This document shows positions 7,344 to 14,769 of a DNA stretch of 43,864 nucleotides, piece after piece (position 1 is the first letter of the stretch; every line of letters starts with the position of its first letter). Location of the stretch: contig CAJFPI010000059.1 in NCBI GenBank assembly GCA_904398675.1, positions 1-43,864 on the forward strand, given 5' to 3'. This DNA is from an uncultured Oscillospiraceae bacterium (GTDB lineage Bacteria > Bacillota > Clostridia > Oscillospirales > Oscillospiraceae). The notes under the pieces are model-generated. The model did no database searches. It saw only the letters and a program-made list of their open reading frames with translations, and was not told the DNA's origin. Made by a program: the position numbers and the translations under genes.

Positions 7344-8584
7344 TGGGACGGTTTGCGAAAAAGCCGGAGCTTTTGGCCCCGGCGGGAAATATGGAAAAGC
7401 TGCGCATGGCGGTGCTCTACGGGGCGGACGCGGTGTATCTGGCGGGGACCAGCTTTGGCATGCGCTCCTTTGCTGGGAATTTTACCGATGAGGAGCTGCC
7501 CTTGGCGGTGCAGTTTGCCCACGGCCACGGGGTCCGGGTCCACTGCACAGTGAACACCATGCCGCGAAACGACGAGGCGGAGCGGCTGCCCGCCCATCTG
7601 GAGCGGCTCCAGGACGCCGGCGTGGACGCGCTGATCGTGGCGGACCTGGGGGCCTTCACCCTGGCGGGACGGTACGCCCCCCGCTGCCAGCGCCACATCT
7701 CCACCCAGGCCAGCGTCTCCAATTTTGAGAGCGCCCGGGCCTGGTATGACCTGGGGGCCAGCCGGGTGATTTTGGCCCGTGAGCTGAGCCTTGCGGAGAT
7801 CCGCACCATCCGGGAGAGGACGCCGGCCGCTCTGGAGCTGGAGGCCTTTGTCCATGGGGCCATGTGCGTCAGCTACTCCGGCCGGTGCCTCCTCAGCAAC
7901 TATATGACCGGGCGGGACGCCAACCGGGGAGCGTGTGCCCAGCCCTGCCGTTATCAGTACTACCTCATGGAGGAGAAAAGGCCCGGGGAGTACTTTCCCG
8001 TCTTTGAGGACGAGAAGGGTACCTATATTATGAACTCCCGGGACATGTGCATGATCGACCATGTGGACGACCTGATGGATGTGGGCCTGGACAGCCTGAA
8101 GATCGAGGGCAGGGCCAAATCCGGCTACTACGCCGCCATTGTTACCGGGGCCTATCGCCATGTCATTGACGATGTATTCGCCGGCCGCCCTGTGGACCAG
8201 GTGTGGCGGGACGAGGTGGAGCATGTGAGCCACCGCCGCTACGCCACCGGATTTTACTACGGCCAGCCGGGCCAGTATTATGAAAATTCCCGCTACATCC
8301 GGGACTGGCAGATCGGGGCCATGGTGCTGCACTGCGAGGCGGACGGCATGGCCACGCTGCGGCTGAACAACAAGTTTTCCGCCGGGGAGACGGCGGAGAT
8401 GGTGGGGCCGGATCTGCGCCCCTTTGCCTTCACAGTTCCGGAGATGGAGGATGCGGACGGCCTTCCGCTGCTGGAGCCCCGCCGTCCGGGGATGCTCTTC
8501 CGGATGCGCCTGCCCCGGGCGGTGCCGCCCATGAGCCTTCTGCGTCTGGCCCGCTCCCTCTCCGCCCCGGACCGGCAGGAATAA
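7340..8584 (+). CDS. U32-family protein (TrhP/RlhA-like, labelled collagenase-like peptidase)
   Basis: This 414-residue protein has an N-terminal TIM-barrel half starting PELLAPAGNMEKLRMAVLYG and the U32 signature LEAFVHGAMCVSYSGRC followed by RGACAQPCRYQY. The cysteines in this block match those binding an Fe-S cluster or supporting prephenate-dependent tRNA hydroxylation in TrhP. U32 proteins were named peptidases, but characterised members (TrhP, RlhA, UbiU/V) are RNA or quinone hydroxylation factors, so RNA modification (ho5U in tRNA) is the likelier role. A C-terminal beta domain (about 330-410) is present. The ATG at 7340 overlaps the mltG stop; a second ATG at 7343 is equally possible. 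Confidence 0.9.
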   Translation: MMGRFAKKPELLAPAGNMEKLRMAVLYGADAVYLAGTSFGMRSFAGNFTDEELPLAVQFAHGHGVRVHCTVNTMPRNDEAERLPAHLERLQDAGVDALIVADLGAFTLAGRYAPRCQRHISTQASVSNFESARAWYDLGASRVILARELSLAEIRTIRERTPAALELEAFVHGAMCVSYSGRCLLSNYMTGRDANRGACAQPCRYQYYLMEEKRPGEYFPVFEDEKGTYIMNSRDMCMIDHVDDLMDVGLDSLKIEGRAKSGYYAAIVTGAYRHVIDDVFAGRPVDQVWRDEVEHVSHRRYATGFYYGQPGQYYENSRYIRDWQIGAMVLHCEADGMATLRLNNKFSAGETAEMVGPDLRPFAFTVPEMEDADGLPLLEPRRPGMLFRMRLPRAVPPMSLLRLARSLSAPDRQE

Positions 8585-8589
8585 AATCT

Positions 8590-8795
8590 GATGCGCTTTT
8601 GGCATACCCTGAAAACGGTCGAGAGGCGGCGGGTGAAGTCTTGTGCATACAGGCAAAACCGGCCACGCACCTGGGCTGAACGGCCGCGCCGCCACAGGCG
8701 GCACATAGCAGAGGGTACTTATCTATATAGCAGAACAGCATAGCGGAGCGAGAGACCGAAATTCCCGGCCTGCCGAAAGCAGGCCGGGAATTTTC
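8590..8795 (+). ncRNA. Candidate structured non-coding RNA ending in a strong terminator
   Basis: About 200 nt between the U32 gene and the M23 gene contain no credible frame on either strand but many complementary blocks. TACCCT (8605-8610) pairs with AGGGTA (8712-8717). GGCGGC (8625-8630) pairs with GCCGCC (8688-8693), nested inside. GTGC (8643-8646) pairs with GCAC (8667-8670). CGGTC (8616-8620) can pair with GACCG (8754-8758), which crosses the first helix and so would be a pseudoknot. A TAAAAT at 8582-8587 could be a -10, though no good -35 is seen. The size, purine-rich internal loops and pseudoknot recall the raiA RNA motif of Firmicutes; this is an impression, not a match. A long 3' UTR of the U32 transcript is the alternative. 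Confidence 0.5.
8759..8794 (+). terminator. Strong intrinsic terminator
   Basis: A perfect 15-bp stem (8759-8773 with 8779-8793, loop CGAAA) ends in a TTTT run. It closes the candidate RNA and any read-through from mltG and the U32 gene. Confidence 0.85.
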
Positions 8796-8854
8796 CTTCT
8801 AAAGGGAACCTGCCCTGCATAGGATGGGACCAAACGGGAGAAGGAGGGGGTCCC

Positions 8855-9814
8855 ATGGCGGAGACTGTGCGCCGCAGCGCCAGATATAAGGGAAAACGGG
8901 TGAGCGTTCACAGGCCGCGCCCTGCGGCGCGGCGTCCGCCTGCAGGGCGCAGGGGCAGCGGCGCCCTCAGTGACAGCCAGCGCCGCCGGATGGTGCAGCT
9001 GGTGGCAGCGGGCGGGATCTTCGTGCTGCTGGTGATGTGGAAACTGCTGGCGCCGGAGAGCCTTGCGTCCGTTGCCTCCACGGTGCGAAACGCCCTGGGG
9101 CAGGACGCGGATTTCAAGGCGGCGTTCTCCGCCGTGGGGCGGGCCATCGCCGGCGACGAGGGGGTGGGGGAGAGCCTCCAGGAGGCCTACACGGCGGTGT
9201 TTGCCCCCGGTCGCTACCATGCGGCCCAGGCCTCCGCCACCATTGCGGCGGCGGAACAGATGTCGCCCTCTGCCAACCGCCTGCGGGAGCGGCTGGCGCC
9301 CTATCTCGACAGGGAGGAAACACAGGCCGAAGAGGAGGAGCGGCAGCCGGCGGACAGCCAGTCCCTGGTGTTTTTCAGCGCCGCTGCTCCAGCCAATGTC
9401 TCCTTTGAGCAGGCGGTGATGGGCTTTTCCTACGCTACCCCCGCCCAGGGGACCATGACCGATACCTTCGGCTATCGGGACCACCCCATCTACCACGAGG
9501 AGCGGTTCCACTACGGGCTTGACATTGCCAACGCCACCGGCACCGCCATCCACGCCTTTGCCGACGGGACAGTGAAGGCCATCGGGGAGAGCGACGCCCT
9601 GGGCCTCTATGTGATGCTGAGCCACGCAAACGACGTCACCACCATCTATGCCCACTGCAGCGCGGTGGAGGTATCCACAGGGCAGACGGTCAAGATGGGG
9701 GACACCATCGCCCAGATGGGAGCCACGGGCCTTGCCACCGGCTCCCATCTTCATTTTGAGGTGCTGAAGGGGGACACCTACCTCAACCCCATCTACTATG
9801 TGGAGGTCCACTAA
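8855..9814 (+). CDS. M23-family membrane metallopeptidase (SpoIVFA-like)
   Basis: This 319-residue protein has a very basic cytoplasmic N-terminus (residues 1-45), one membrane helix (about 47-65, VQLVAAGGIFVLLVMWK), an Ala/Glu-rich stalk and a LytM/M23 domain from about residue 190. The zinc site is complete: His219 and Asp223 in HYGLDI, and His298 and His300 in HLHFEV. The next gene encodes an M50 protease and overlaps by 17 nt, which is the arrangement of spoIVFA-spoIVFB. In Bacillus, SpoIVFA tethers and holds back SpoIVFB in the outer forespore membrane, and its LytM domain is degenerate. Here it appears competent, a notable difference. AAGGAGGGGGT precedes the ATG. A weak sigma-E-like CATAGGAT lies at 8818-8825, not conclusive. 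Confidence 0.82.
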   Translation: MAETVRRSARYKGKRVSVHRPRPAARRPPAGRRGSGALSDSQRRRMVQLVAAGGIFVLLVMWKLLAPESLASVASTVRNALGQDADFKAAFSAVGRAIAGDEGVGESLQEAYTAVFAPGRYHAAQASATIAAAEQMSPSANRLRERLAPYLDREETQAEEEERQPADSQSLVFFSAAAPANVSFEQAVMGFSYATPAQGTMTDTFGYRDHPIYHEERFHYGLDIANATGTAIHAFADGTVKAIGESDALGLYVMLSHANDVTTIYAHCSAVEVSTGQTVKMGDTIAQMGATGLATGSHLHFEVLKGDTYLNPIYYVEVH

Positions 9815-10388
9815 ATTCCGGATCTCCTCCGGCGCGGCGCTGCTGCTGGTGCTGGCCCTGCTGTGGGGGGCGGCGCCGGTGGTGCCCCATGTGCTGGTGG
9901 CGGCCGTCTGCCACGAGCTGGGGCACCTTGTAGTGCTGTGGTGCTTTCATGTGCCGGTGGAGGCGGTGGTGGTGACGTCCATGGGGGCGGTGATCTGCGC
10001 CCCGAACCAGGAGCGGCTGAGCTACCCCAGGGAGCTTTTGGCAGTGCTGGCGGGGGCGGGTGTCAATCTGCTGCTGGCGGTGATTTTTGCCCGTGTCTCC
10101 GGCGACTACCTCTTCGCCGGGGCCAATTTTTTGCTGGGCGTCTACAACCTGCTGCCTGTCCAGGGCCTGGACGGGGGGCGGGCGCTGTATCTGCTGATCG
10201 CCTGGCGGACCGAGCCCTTTACCGCCCAGCGCCTGGCCGCGCTGGTAAATGCCGTCGTCCTGGCGGTGCTGCTGGGGGTGTCTGCGGCGCTGCTCTATTT
10301 TACCGGCAGCGGGCTGTTCTGCCTTGTGGGCGCTGCAGGCATGATCTTCGGGCAATTCAGGGTTGCCAAACGGGAGAGAAAACGATAG
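9798..10388 (+). CDS. M50-family intramembrane metalloprotease (SpoIVFB-like)
   Basis: This 196-residue membrane protein carries the site-2-protease zinc motif His39-Glu40-Leu-Gly-His43 in a transmembrane helix and the third ligand Asp125 in NLLPVQGLDGGR. These match H43, E44, H47 and D137 of Bacillus SpoIVFB. About six hydrophobic segments can be seen. SpoIVFB cleaves pro-sigma-K in the mother cell during sporulation. It is shorter than the Bacillus protein (about 288 residues), and I see no C-terminal CBS domain, which SpoIVFB uses for ATP sensing. It overlaps the M23 gene by 17 nt, so the two are coupled. The role is inferred from fold and neighbour; another S2P substrate is possible. Confidence 0.85.
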   Translation: MWRSTKFRISSGAALLLVLALLWGAAPVVPHVLVAAVCHELGHLVVLWCFHVPVEAVVVTSMGAVICAPNQERLSYPRELLAVLAGAGVNLLLAVIFARVSGDYLFAGANFLLGVYNLLPVQGLDGGRALYLLIAWRTEPFTAQRLAALVNAVVLAVLLGVSAALLYFTGSGLFCLVGAAGMIFGQFRVAKRERKR

Positions 10389-10391
10389 AAT
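10363..10391 (+). promoter_or_regulatory. Predicted promoter of the radical SAM/DUF2344 operon
   Basis: -35 TTGCCA (10363-10368), a 17-nt spacer, and -10 TAGAAT (10386-10391). It overlaps the end of the M50 gene. The predicted leader is about 60 nt. Confidence 0.55.
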
Positions 10392-10459
10392 ACTAGGGAC
10401 AAACGGATCAAGCGGGCGCGGCGTCGCGTCCTGACAACGATACAAAGGAGAATCATCTT

Positions 10460-12295
10460 TTGGATAAGAAATTGGAGCGCATCCTGCCCCGCGTCCAAAA
10501 GCCGGCCAGGTATGTGGGCGGCGAGTACAACGCGGTGGTGAAGGACAAATCCCAGGTGGACACCCGGGTGGCATTCTGCTTTCCGGACACCTATGAGATC
10601 GGCATGTCGAACCTCGGCATGCGGATCCTCTACGGCGTTATGAACAACATGGAGGGGGTCTGGTGCGAGCGGGTGTTCGCCCCCTGGGGGGACATGGAGG
10701 AGCAGATGCGGGAGCATCACATCCCCCTCTACGGCCTGGAGAGCGGGGATCCGGTGGGGGATTTTGACATGGTGGCCTTCTCCATCGGCTATGAGATGGC
10801 CTATCCGGCCGTGCTGAACATGCTGGACCTGAGCGGCATCCCCCTGCGCTCTGAGGACCGGGGAACAGCCCTGCGGCCTTTGGTGATCGCAGGGGGGACC
10901 GCCATGTATAACCCGGAGCCCCTGGCGGACTTTATCGATCTGGCCCTTATCGGCGAGGGGGAGGAGGAGCTGCCGGAGCTCATCGCCCTCTACCACACCG
11001 CCCGGGCGGAGGGGTGGGACAAGCCCCGCTTTCTCCGCACGGCCAGCGGGATCCAGGGGGTCTATGTCCCCTCTCTTTACGACGTGACCTACCATGAGGA
11101 CGGCACTGTGGCCGCCATTACCGCCCTGGATGGGGCCCCGGAAAAGGTGTGCAAACGCCTGATCCGGGACATGGACGGCGCCTACTTCCCGGTGAAGTCC
11201 ATCGTCCCCACCACAGAGATCGTCCATGACCGGGTGACGCTGGAGCTGTTCCGGGGCTGCATCCGGGGCTGCCGGTTCTGCCAGGCGGGGTATGTCTACC
11301 GCCCGGTCCGCTGCCGCAGCAAGGACAAGCTGGTGGACTGCGGCATCCGGGCCTGTGAGGACACAGGCTACCAGGAGATGACCCTGTCCAGCCTCTCCAC
11401 CAGCGACTACCCGGAGCTGGTGGCGCTGTGCGACGATCTGGCGGACTACTGCGACAAGCACCATGTGGGGCTGAGCCTCCCCAGCCTCCGGGCAGACAAC
11501 TTCTCCATGGATCTCACCGAGCGCATGGCCCGGGGGCGCAAGGCGGGGCTCACCTTTGCCCCGGAGGCCGGGAGCCAGCGCCTGCGGGACGCCATCAATA
11601 AAAATCTCACGGAGGAGGACCTGATGGAGAGCCTCCGCCGGGCCTTCTCCAAGGGGTGGAGCAGCGTCAAGCTATACTTTATGCTGGGCCTCCCCACAGA
11701 GACTGACGAGGACATCATCGGCATCGCCGAGATGGCGGACCATGTGGTCCACTGCTGGCGGGAGCACGCCAGCAACAAGGCCCGGGGGGTGCGAATCACC
11801 GTGTCCACCTCCTGGTTTGTGCCCAAGCCCTTCACCGCCTTCCAGTGGGAGCCCCAGATCTCCCGGGCGGAGTATGAGCGCCGGGTGAAACTCCTGCGGG
11901 AGCACATGACCGCCCGGGCCGTCACCTACAACTGGCACGACGGGGACACCAGCTTTCTGGAGGCTGTTTTGGCCAGAGGGGACCGGCGGCTGGGCCGGGT
12001 GCTGGAGGCGGCCTTCCGCAAGGGGGCCCATCTGGACGCCTGGCAGGACTACTTTGATCTGGGGCGCTGGCTGGAGGCTTTTCAGGGGTGCGGCCTCGAT
12101 CCGGCCTTCTACGCCAACCGCACCCGCGAAAAAGATGAAATCTTCCCCTGGTCCATGATCTCCTGCGGCGTTGGCGACGGCTACCTCTGGCGGGAGCGGG
12201 AGCGGGCGTATCAGTCCCTCACCACCCCCGACTGCCGCACCCAGTGCAGCGGCTGCGGAGCCAACAAAATGGTGGGAGGTGAGTGTCATGTCTGA
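10460..12295 (+). CDS. B12-binding-domain/radical SAM protein, TIGR03960 type
   Basis: This 611-residue protein starts at TTG (10460), chosen because AAAGGAG is 9 nt upstream and the family N-terminus (LERILPRVQKPARYVGGEYN) follows directly. Residues 30-200 form a cobalamin-binding-like Rossmann domain (DTYEIGMSNLGMRILYGVMN). The radical SAM cluster is Cys267-x3-Cys271-x2-Cys274 in FRGCIRGCRFCQAG, followed by the SAM barrel (EMTLSSLSTSDY, FAPEAGSQRLRDAINK, KLYFMLGLPTETDEDI). Near the C-terminus a CxxCxxC-like cluster (CRTQCSGCGAN) may hold another metal site. The family is almost always beside a DUF2344 gene and near ribosomal or RNase G genes; its reaction is unknown, though tRNA or rRNA modification is often proposed. 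The stop overlaps the DUF2344 start. Confidence 0.9.
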   Translation: MDKKLERILPRVQKPARYVGGEYNAVVKDKSQVDTRVAFCFPDTYEIGMSNLGMRILYGVMNNMEGVWCERVFAPWGDMEEQMREHHIPLYGLESGDPVGDFDMVAFSIGYEMAYPAVLNMLDLSGIPLRSEDRGTALRPLVIAGGTAMYNPEPLADFIDLALIGEGEEELPELIALYHTARAEGWDKPRFLRTASGIQGVYVPSLYDVTYHEDGTVAAITALDGAPEKVCKRLIRDMDGAYFPVKSIVPTTEIVHDRVTLELFRGCIRGCRFCQAGYVYRPVRCRSKDKLVDCGIRACEDTGYQEMTLSSLSTSDYPELVALCDDLADYCDKHHVGLSLPSLRADNFSMDLTERMARGRKAGLTFAPEAGSQRLRDAINKNLTEEDLMESLRRAFSKGWSSVKLYFMLGLPTETDEDIIGIAEMADHVVHCWREHASNKARGVRITVSTSWFVPKPFTAFQWEPQISRAEYERRVKLLREHMTARAVTYNWHDGDTSFLEAVLARGDRRLGRVLEAAFRKGAHLDAWQDYFDLGRWLEAFQGCGLDPAFYANRTREKDEIFPWSMISCGVGDGYLWRERERAYQSLTTPDCRTQCSGCGANKMVGGECHV

Positions 12296-12950
12296 GTACC
12301 GCCTGGTGTTTGCCAAGGAGGGGCGGGCCGTGTGGATCTCCCACCTGGACCTGCTGCGGACCTTCCAACGTGCCTTTATCCGCGCCGGTATGGTCATCAA
12401 GCACTCCCAGGGGTTCCACCCCCACCCGATCCTGTCCTTTGTCCTGCCGCTGTCTGTGGGGCAGGCCAGCGGCTGTGAGCTGCTGGATTTTGCCACCCAG
12501 GAGGATATCCCCGGCGACGAGATCGTCCGGCGGCTGACGCCCTGCCTGCCGGAGGGGATCCGTGCGCTTGCCTGCCAGGCACCGGTGAAACCGGTGCGGG
12601 AGCTGGACGCCCTCCAGGCGGAGGTGCGTCTGACCTACGACGGCGGCATTCCCCAGGGAGCGGGAGAGAAGATCTGCGCCCTGCTCTTGGGGGAGCATGT
12701 GGTGGTGGAAAAGCGCAATAAGAAAAAGCGGATGGTGGATACGGATATCCGCCCCATGATCCGCGCGGTCTTTGCCCAGGAGGACGACCGCGATCTGCTG
12801 CTCTCCGTCACGGTCCAGGCACAAAATCCGGGCGTGAACCCCGCGCTGCTGGCCGCCGCCGTGGAGCGGCATCTGCCGCCGCTGCGGCCGGACGCGGTTC
12901 AGGTGCGGCGGACCGCCATGCTGGACGGGACGGGAAAATTGTTTCGCTGA
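12288..12950 (+). CDS. DUF2344 / TIGR03936-family protein
   Basis: This 220-residue protein opens MSEYRLVFAKEGRAVWISHL and has the family block QGFHPHPILSFVLPLSVG near residues 44-61. In many genomes this domain is fused to or next to the TIGR03960 radical SAM protein, as here with an 8-nt overlap, so the two probably act as one enzyme. A basic patch KRNKKKRMVD near residue 145 could contact RNA. The family resembles the CRISPR Cas6/ferredoxin-like fold of small RNA-binding domains, but I cannot confirm this from sequence. No catalytic residue is evident. The ATG at 12288 lies within the end of the radical SAM gene, which supplies GGGAGGTGAG as ribosome binding site. Confidence 0.85.
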   Translation: MSEYRLVFAKEGRAVWISHLDLLRTFQRAFIRAGMVIKHSQGFHPHPILSFVLPLSVGQASGCELLDFATQEDIPGDEIVRRLTPCLPEGIRALACQAPVKPVRELDALQAEVRLTYDGGIPQGAGEKICALLLGEHVVVEKRNKKKRMVDTDIRPMIRAVFAQEDDRDLLLSVTVQAQNPGVNPALLAAAVERHLPPLRPDAVQVRRTAMLDGTGKLFR

Positions 12951-12971
12951 GGGGCAGTTTGGGAGGTGCCT

Positions 12972-13475
12972 ATGGGTAAAAAATGGAGAGGGCTGGCCCT
13001 GGCCGCTGTCCTGTGCCTGGTCCTCGCAGGCTGCACCCCCGCCCAGCCGGAGGAGGAGCCCGATGTCCCCTACCGCAACATCTCCTTTCAGGAGGGGCAG
13101 TGGTACGCCGCGGCCTACCTGGGCTACGGGGAGATGGGGGATCTGGCCGCCTATCAGGAGGCATATCTGGAGGGCGCCAGCGTCCCGGTGCACTACTTCT
13201 CCCCGGGCGAATTTTACCTCATCATTCCCCGTTATCCGGACATGGCGGTCAGGCTTTATATCAACGACATCAACGGCGCGGAACCGTCCCTGGCCTATGA
13301 GGCGGAAAGCTGCGTTCCCTTTGTGATGCAGTGCAACATCAGCGATATCTTCTGCGACGTAACGGTGGAGCTGACCTATCAGGGGGAGACGGCGGCCTTT
13401 TCCCCCTATATCTCCCTGGAGGACGGCAGCGTTCAGGTGGGGGACCGGGGGCTGGATCTCACAAAAACCGCCTGA
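12972..13475 (+). CDS. Predicted lipoprotein, unknown function
   Basis: This 167-residue protein has a type II signal peptide: MGKKWRGLALAAVLCLVL then AGC, with the lipobox Cys near residue 21. The mature part is acidic, with EEEPDVPYRN at its start and many Tyr and Asp residues, and looks like a beta-rich secreted domain (QWYAAAYLGYGEMGD, FYLIIPRYPDMAVRLYIND). I do not recognise the family. ATG at 12972 is preferred over the GTG at 12966 because GGGAGG sits 5 nt upstream of it. It lies 21 nt after DUF2344 and probably shares its operon. rplS downstream has its own promoter. Confidence 0.75.
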   Translation: MGKKWRGLALAAVLCLVLAGCTPAQPEEEPDVPYRNISFQEGQWYAAAYLGYGEMGDLAAYQEAYLEGASVPVHYFSPGEFYLIIPRYPDMAVRLYINDINGAEPSLAYEAESCVPFVMQCNISDIFCDVTVELTYQGETAAFSPYISLEDGSVQVGDRGLDLTKTA

Positions 13476-13510
13476 ACCGCTGGATTTTGCCGGGATTTAG
13501 AAAAAAAGGC

Positions 13511-13539
13511 TTGCATTTTTCTCCCTGCTGTGGTATCCT
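13511..13539 (+). promoter_or_regulatory. Predicted rplS promoter
   Basis: -35 TTGCAT (13511-13516), a 17-nt spacer ending in TGG, and -10 TATCCT (13534-13539). It has good spacing and an extended -10, and gives an rplS leader of about 95 nt. Confidence 0.65.
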
Positions 13540-13545
13540 ATCATG

Positions 13546-13640
13546 GCGATAAAGGGCGGTCCTCTGCCGTAGATTTCCGGAGATGTGTGGAAATCCTCAC
13601 AAGACGCGCATGAACGCCTGTAAATTAGGAGGAAAAATCC
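13546..13640 (+). promoter_or_regulatory. Candidate L19 leader (ribosomal protein autoregulation)
   Basis: The predicted 5' leader contains a perfect 7-bp hairpin, GATTTCC (13572-13578) with GGAAATC (13589-13595), loop GGAGATGTGT, then a short unpaired stretch and AGGAGGA before the rplS ATG. Many Firmicutes have an L19 leader controlling rplS. I see the hairpin and position but cannot verify the consensus. Confidence 0.4.
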
Positions 13641-13979
13641 ATGGATCTCATCAAAGAGCTGACTAAGTCCCAGCTGAAGGAAATGCCCGCTGTCAACGTG
13701 GGCGACACCGTCCGGGTGCATGTGAAGGTAAGAGAAGGTTCCCGTGAGCGCATTCAGGTGTTTGAGGGTACCGTCATCGCCAAGAAACACGGCGGGATCG
13801 GCGAGACCATCACGGTCCGCCGCGTCTCCTACGGTGTGGGCGTGGAGAAGGTCTTCCCCCTGCACTCCCCCTCGATCGACAAGATCGAGACTGTGCGCCA
13901 CGGTTTTGTTCGCCGTGCCAAGCTGTACTACCTGCGCAACCGCGTGGGCAAGGCTGCCAAGGTCCGCGAGAAACTGTAA
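13641..13979 (+). CDS. rplS: 50S ribosomal protein L19
   Basis: This 112-residue protein matches the length of bacterial L19. It shows the family sequence PAVNVGDTVRVHVKVREGSR followed by IQVFEGTVIAKKHGG and the C-terminal RRAKLYYLRNRVGKAAKV. L19 sits at the 30S-50S interface and contacts the sarcin-ricin side of the large subunit. TAGGAGGAAAAATCC precedes the ATG. The gene has its own promoter, a candidate regulatory leader and a strong terminator, so it is an independent unit. The usual trmD-rimM neighbours are not upstream, and no ylqF or rnhB follows. Confidence 0.98.
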   Translation: MDLIKELTKSQLKEMPAVNVGDTVRVHVKVREGSRERIQVFEGTVIAKKHGGIGETITVRRVSYGVGVEKVFPLHSPSIDKIETVRHGFVRRAKLYYLRNRVGKAAKVREKL

Positions 13980-13988
13980 GCAAAAAAA

Positions 13989-14022
13989 GGACGCCGCATC
14001 TGCTGATGCGGCGTCCTTTTTT
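13989..14022 (+). terminator. rplS terminator
   Basis: A perfect 12-bp stem (13989-14000 with 14005-14016, loop TGCT) is followed by six T residues. A run of A residues before it makes it nearly symmetric. Confidence 0.92.
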
Positions 14023-14173
14023 ATTATGCAAGCCCATGGCAGACGGCTGACCCGCTTTTGGTGGCGCGGCCATGAAAGCCCCAGGCAAAACCTTCACGCG
14101 CCTCTTTGTTTTCCGGTGTTTATACCGCGGCTGCGGCACATAGGGCTTTAGGCAACAGGCAATGAGACGTCTC

Positions 14174-14201
14174 TTGACAAATATACTCAATCTTATATAA
14201 T
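14174..14201 (+). promoter_or_regulatory. padR promoter
   Basis: A consensus -35 TTGACA (14174-14179), a 16-nt spacer and a consensus -10 TATAAT (14196-14201). It would be very strong without repression. Confidence 0.75.
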
Positions 14202-14214
14202 CAAGATTGAGTAT
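14183..14214. promoter_or_regulatory. Predicted PadR operator, perfect 12-bp inverted repeat
   Basis: ATACTCAATCTT (14183-14194) and AAGATTGAGTAT (14203-14214) are exact reverse complements with 8 nt between, centred on the -10 box. ATACT...AGTAT ends are like those of other PadR-family operators. A dimer here would cover the -10 and the start site, so autorepression is expected. Confidence 0.7.
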
Positions 14215-14235
14215 TTGGGAGACAGGAGGCATGCT

Positions 14236-14769
14236 ATGACAAAGCTGCTGATTCTGGGGCTGCTGGATACGCAGCCCATGTCCGGCTACGATCTGCAGCA
14301 GAAGATCGGCCGGGCGGATGCCCGGAGATGGGGCGGCGTTCTGCCGGGCTCCATCTACTATGCCCTGAAAAAGCTGGAGGAGGAGGGCGATATTGCCCTG
14401 GCGGAGGTGGGGCAGACAGGCCGCCGGCAGAGAGCGGTCTATGCCATCACGCCCCAGGGGAGGCGCAGCCTGCAGACCCTGGTGCGCGATGTGCTGCGCA
14501 CGCCTGCTTCCCCCTATCCCACGGAGCTGTTCAGCGGCCTGTCTCTGCTGGACAGGCTGCCCCGTCCCGAGGCTGTGCAGGCCCTGCGGGAGCGGCGGAA
14601 ACGGCTGGCGGCGGAATATGACGCGCTCCTTCAAAAGCGGGAGGGCAACACGGGGCAGGTGGTTTCCCGGATTGCGGCGCTGACCATTGACCATATGTTC
14701 GCCCTGGTCCAGCAGCAGCAGAAATTTGTGGAGAGCGTGCTGGCGGCGCTGGAGGAGGAGACAGGATGA
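14236..14769 (+). CDS. PadR-family transcriptional regulator
   Basis: This 177-residue protein has the PadR winged helix in residues 1-85: MTKLLILGLLDTQPMSGYDL, then GSIYYALKKLEEEGDI, then the wing RRQRAVYAITPQGR. The C-terminal half (about 95-175) is a helical dimerisation region typical of Vir-type PadR proteins. PadR regulators are usually autorepressors that respond to small hydrophobic or toxic compounds and sit next to the gene they control. The ATG at 14236 is chosen since AGGAGG is 6 nt upstream and the upstream in-frame TTG lies within the operator. The stop overlaps the next gene, an alpha/beta hydrolase, which is the likely target. Confidence 0.9.
   Translation: MTKLLILGLLDTQPMSGYDLQQKIGRADARRWGGVLPGSIYYALKKLEEEGDIALAEVGQTGRRQRAVYAITPQGRRSLQTLVRDVLRTPASPYPTELFSGLSLLDRLPRPEAVQALRERRKRLAAEYDALLQKREGNTGQVVSRIAALTIDHMFALVQQQQKFVESVLAALEEETG

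Noticed and set aside
8293..8741. Minus-strand frames across the end of the U32 gene and the candidate RNA
   Set aside because: Arg/Gly-rich, no ribosome site, and overlapping both a conserved gene and paired RNA segments.
8818..8825. Sigma-E-type -10 (CATAGGAT) before the M23 gene
   Set aside because: No matching -35 is seen at the right distance; kept only as a remark in the gene entry.
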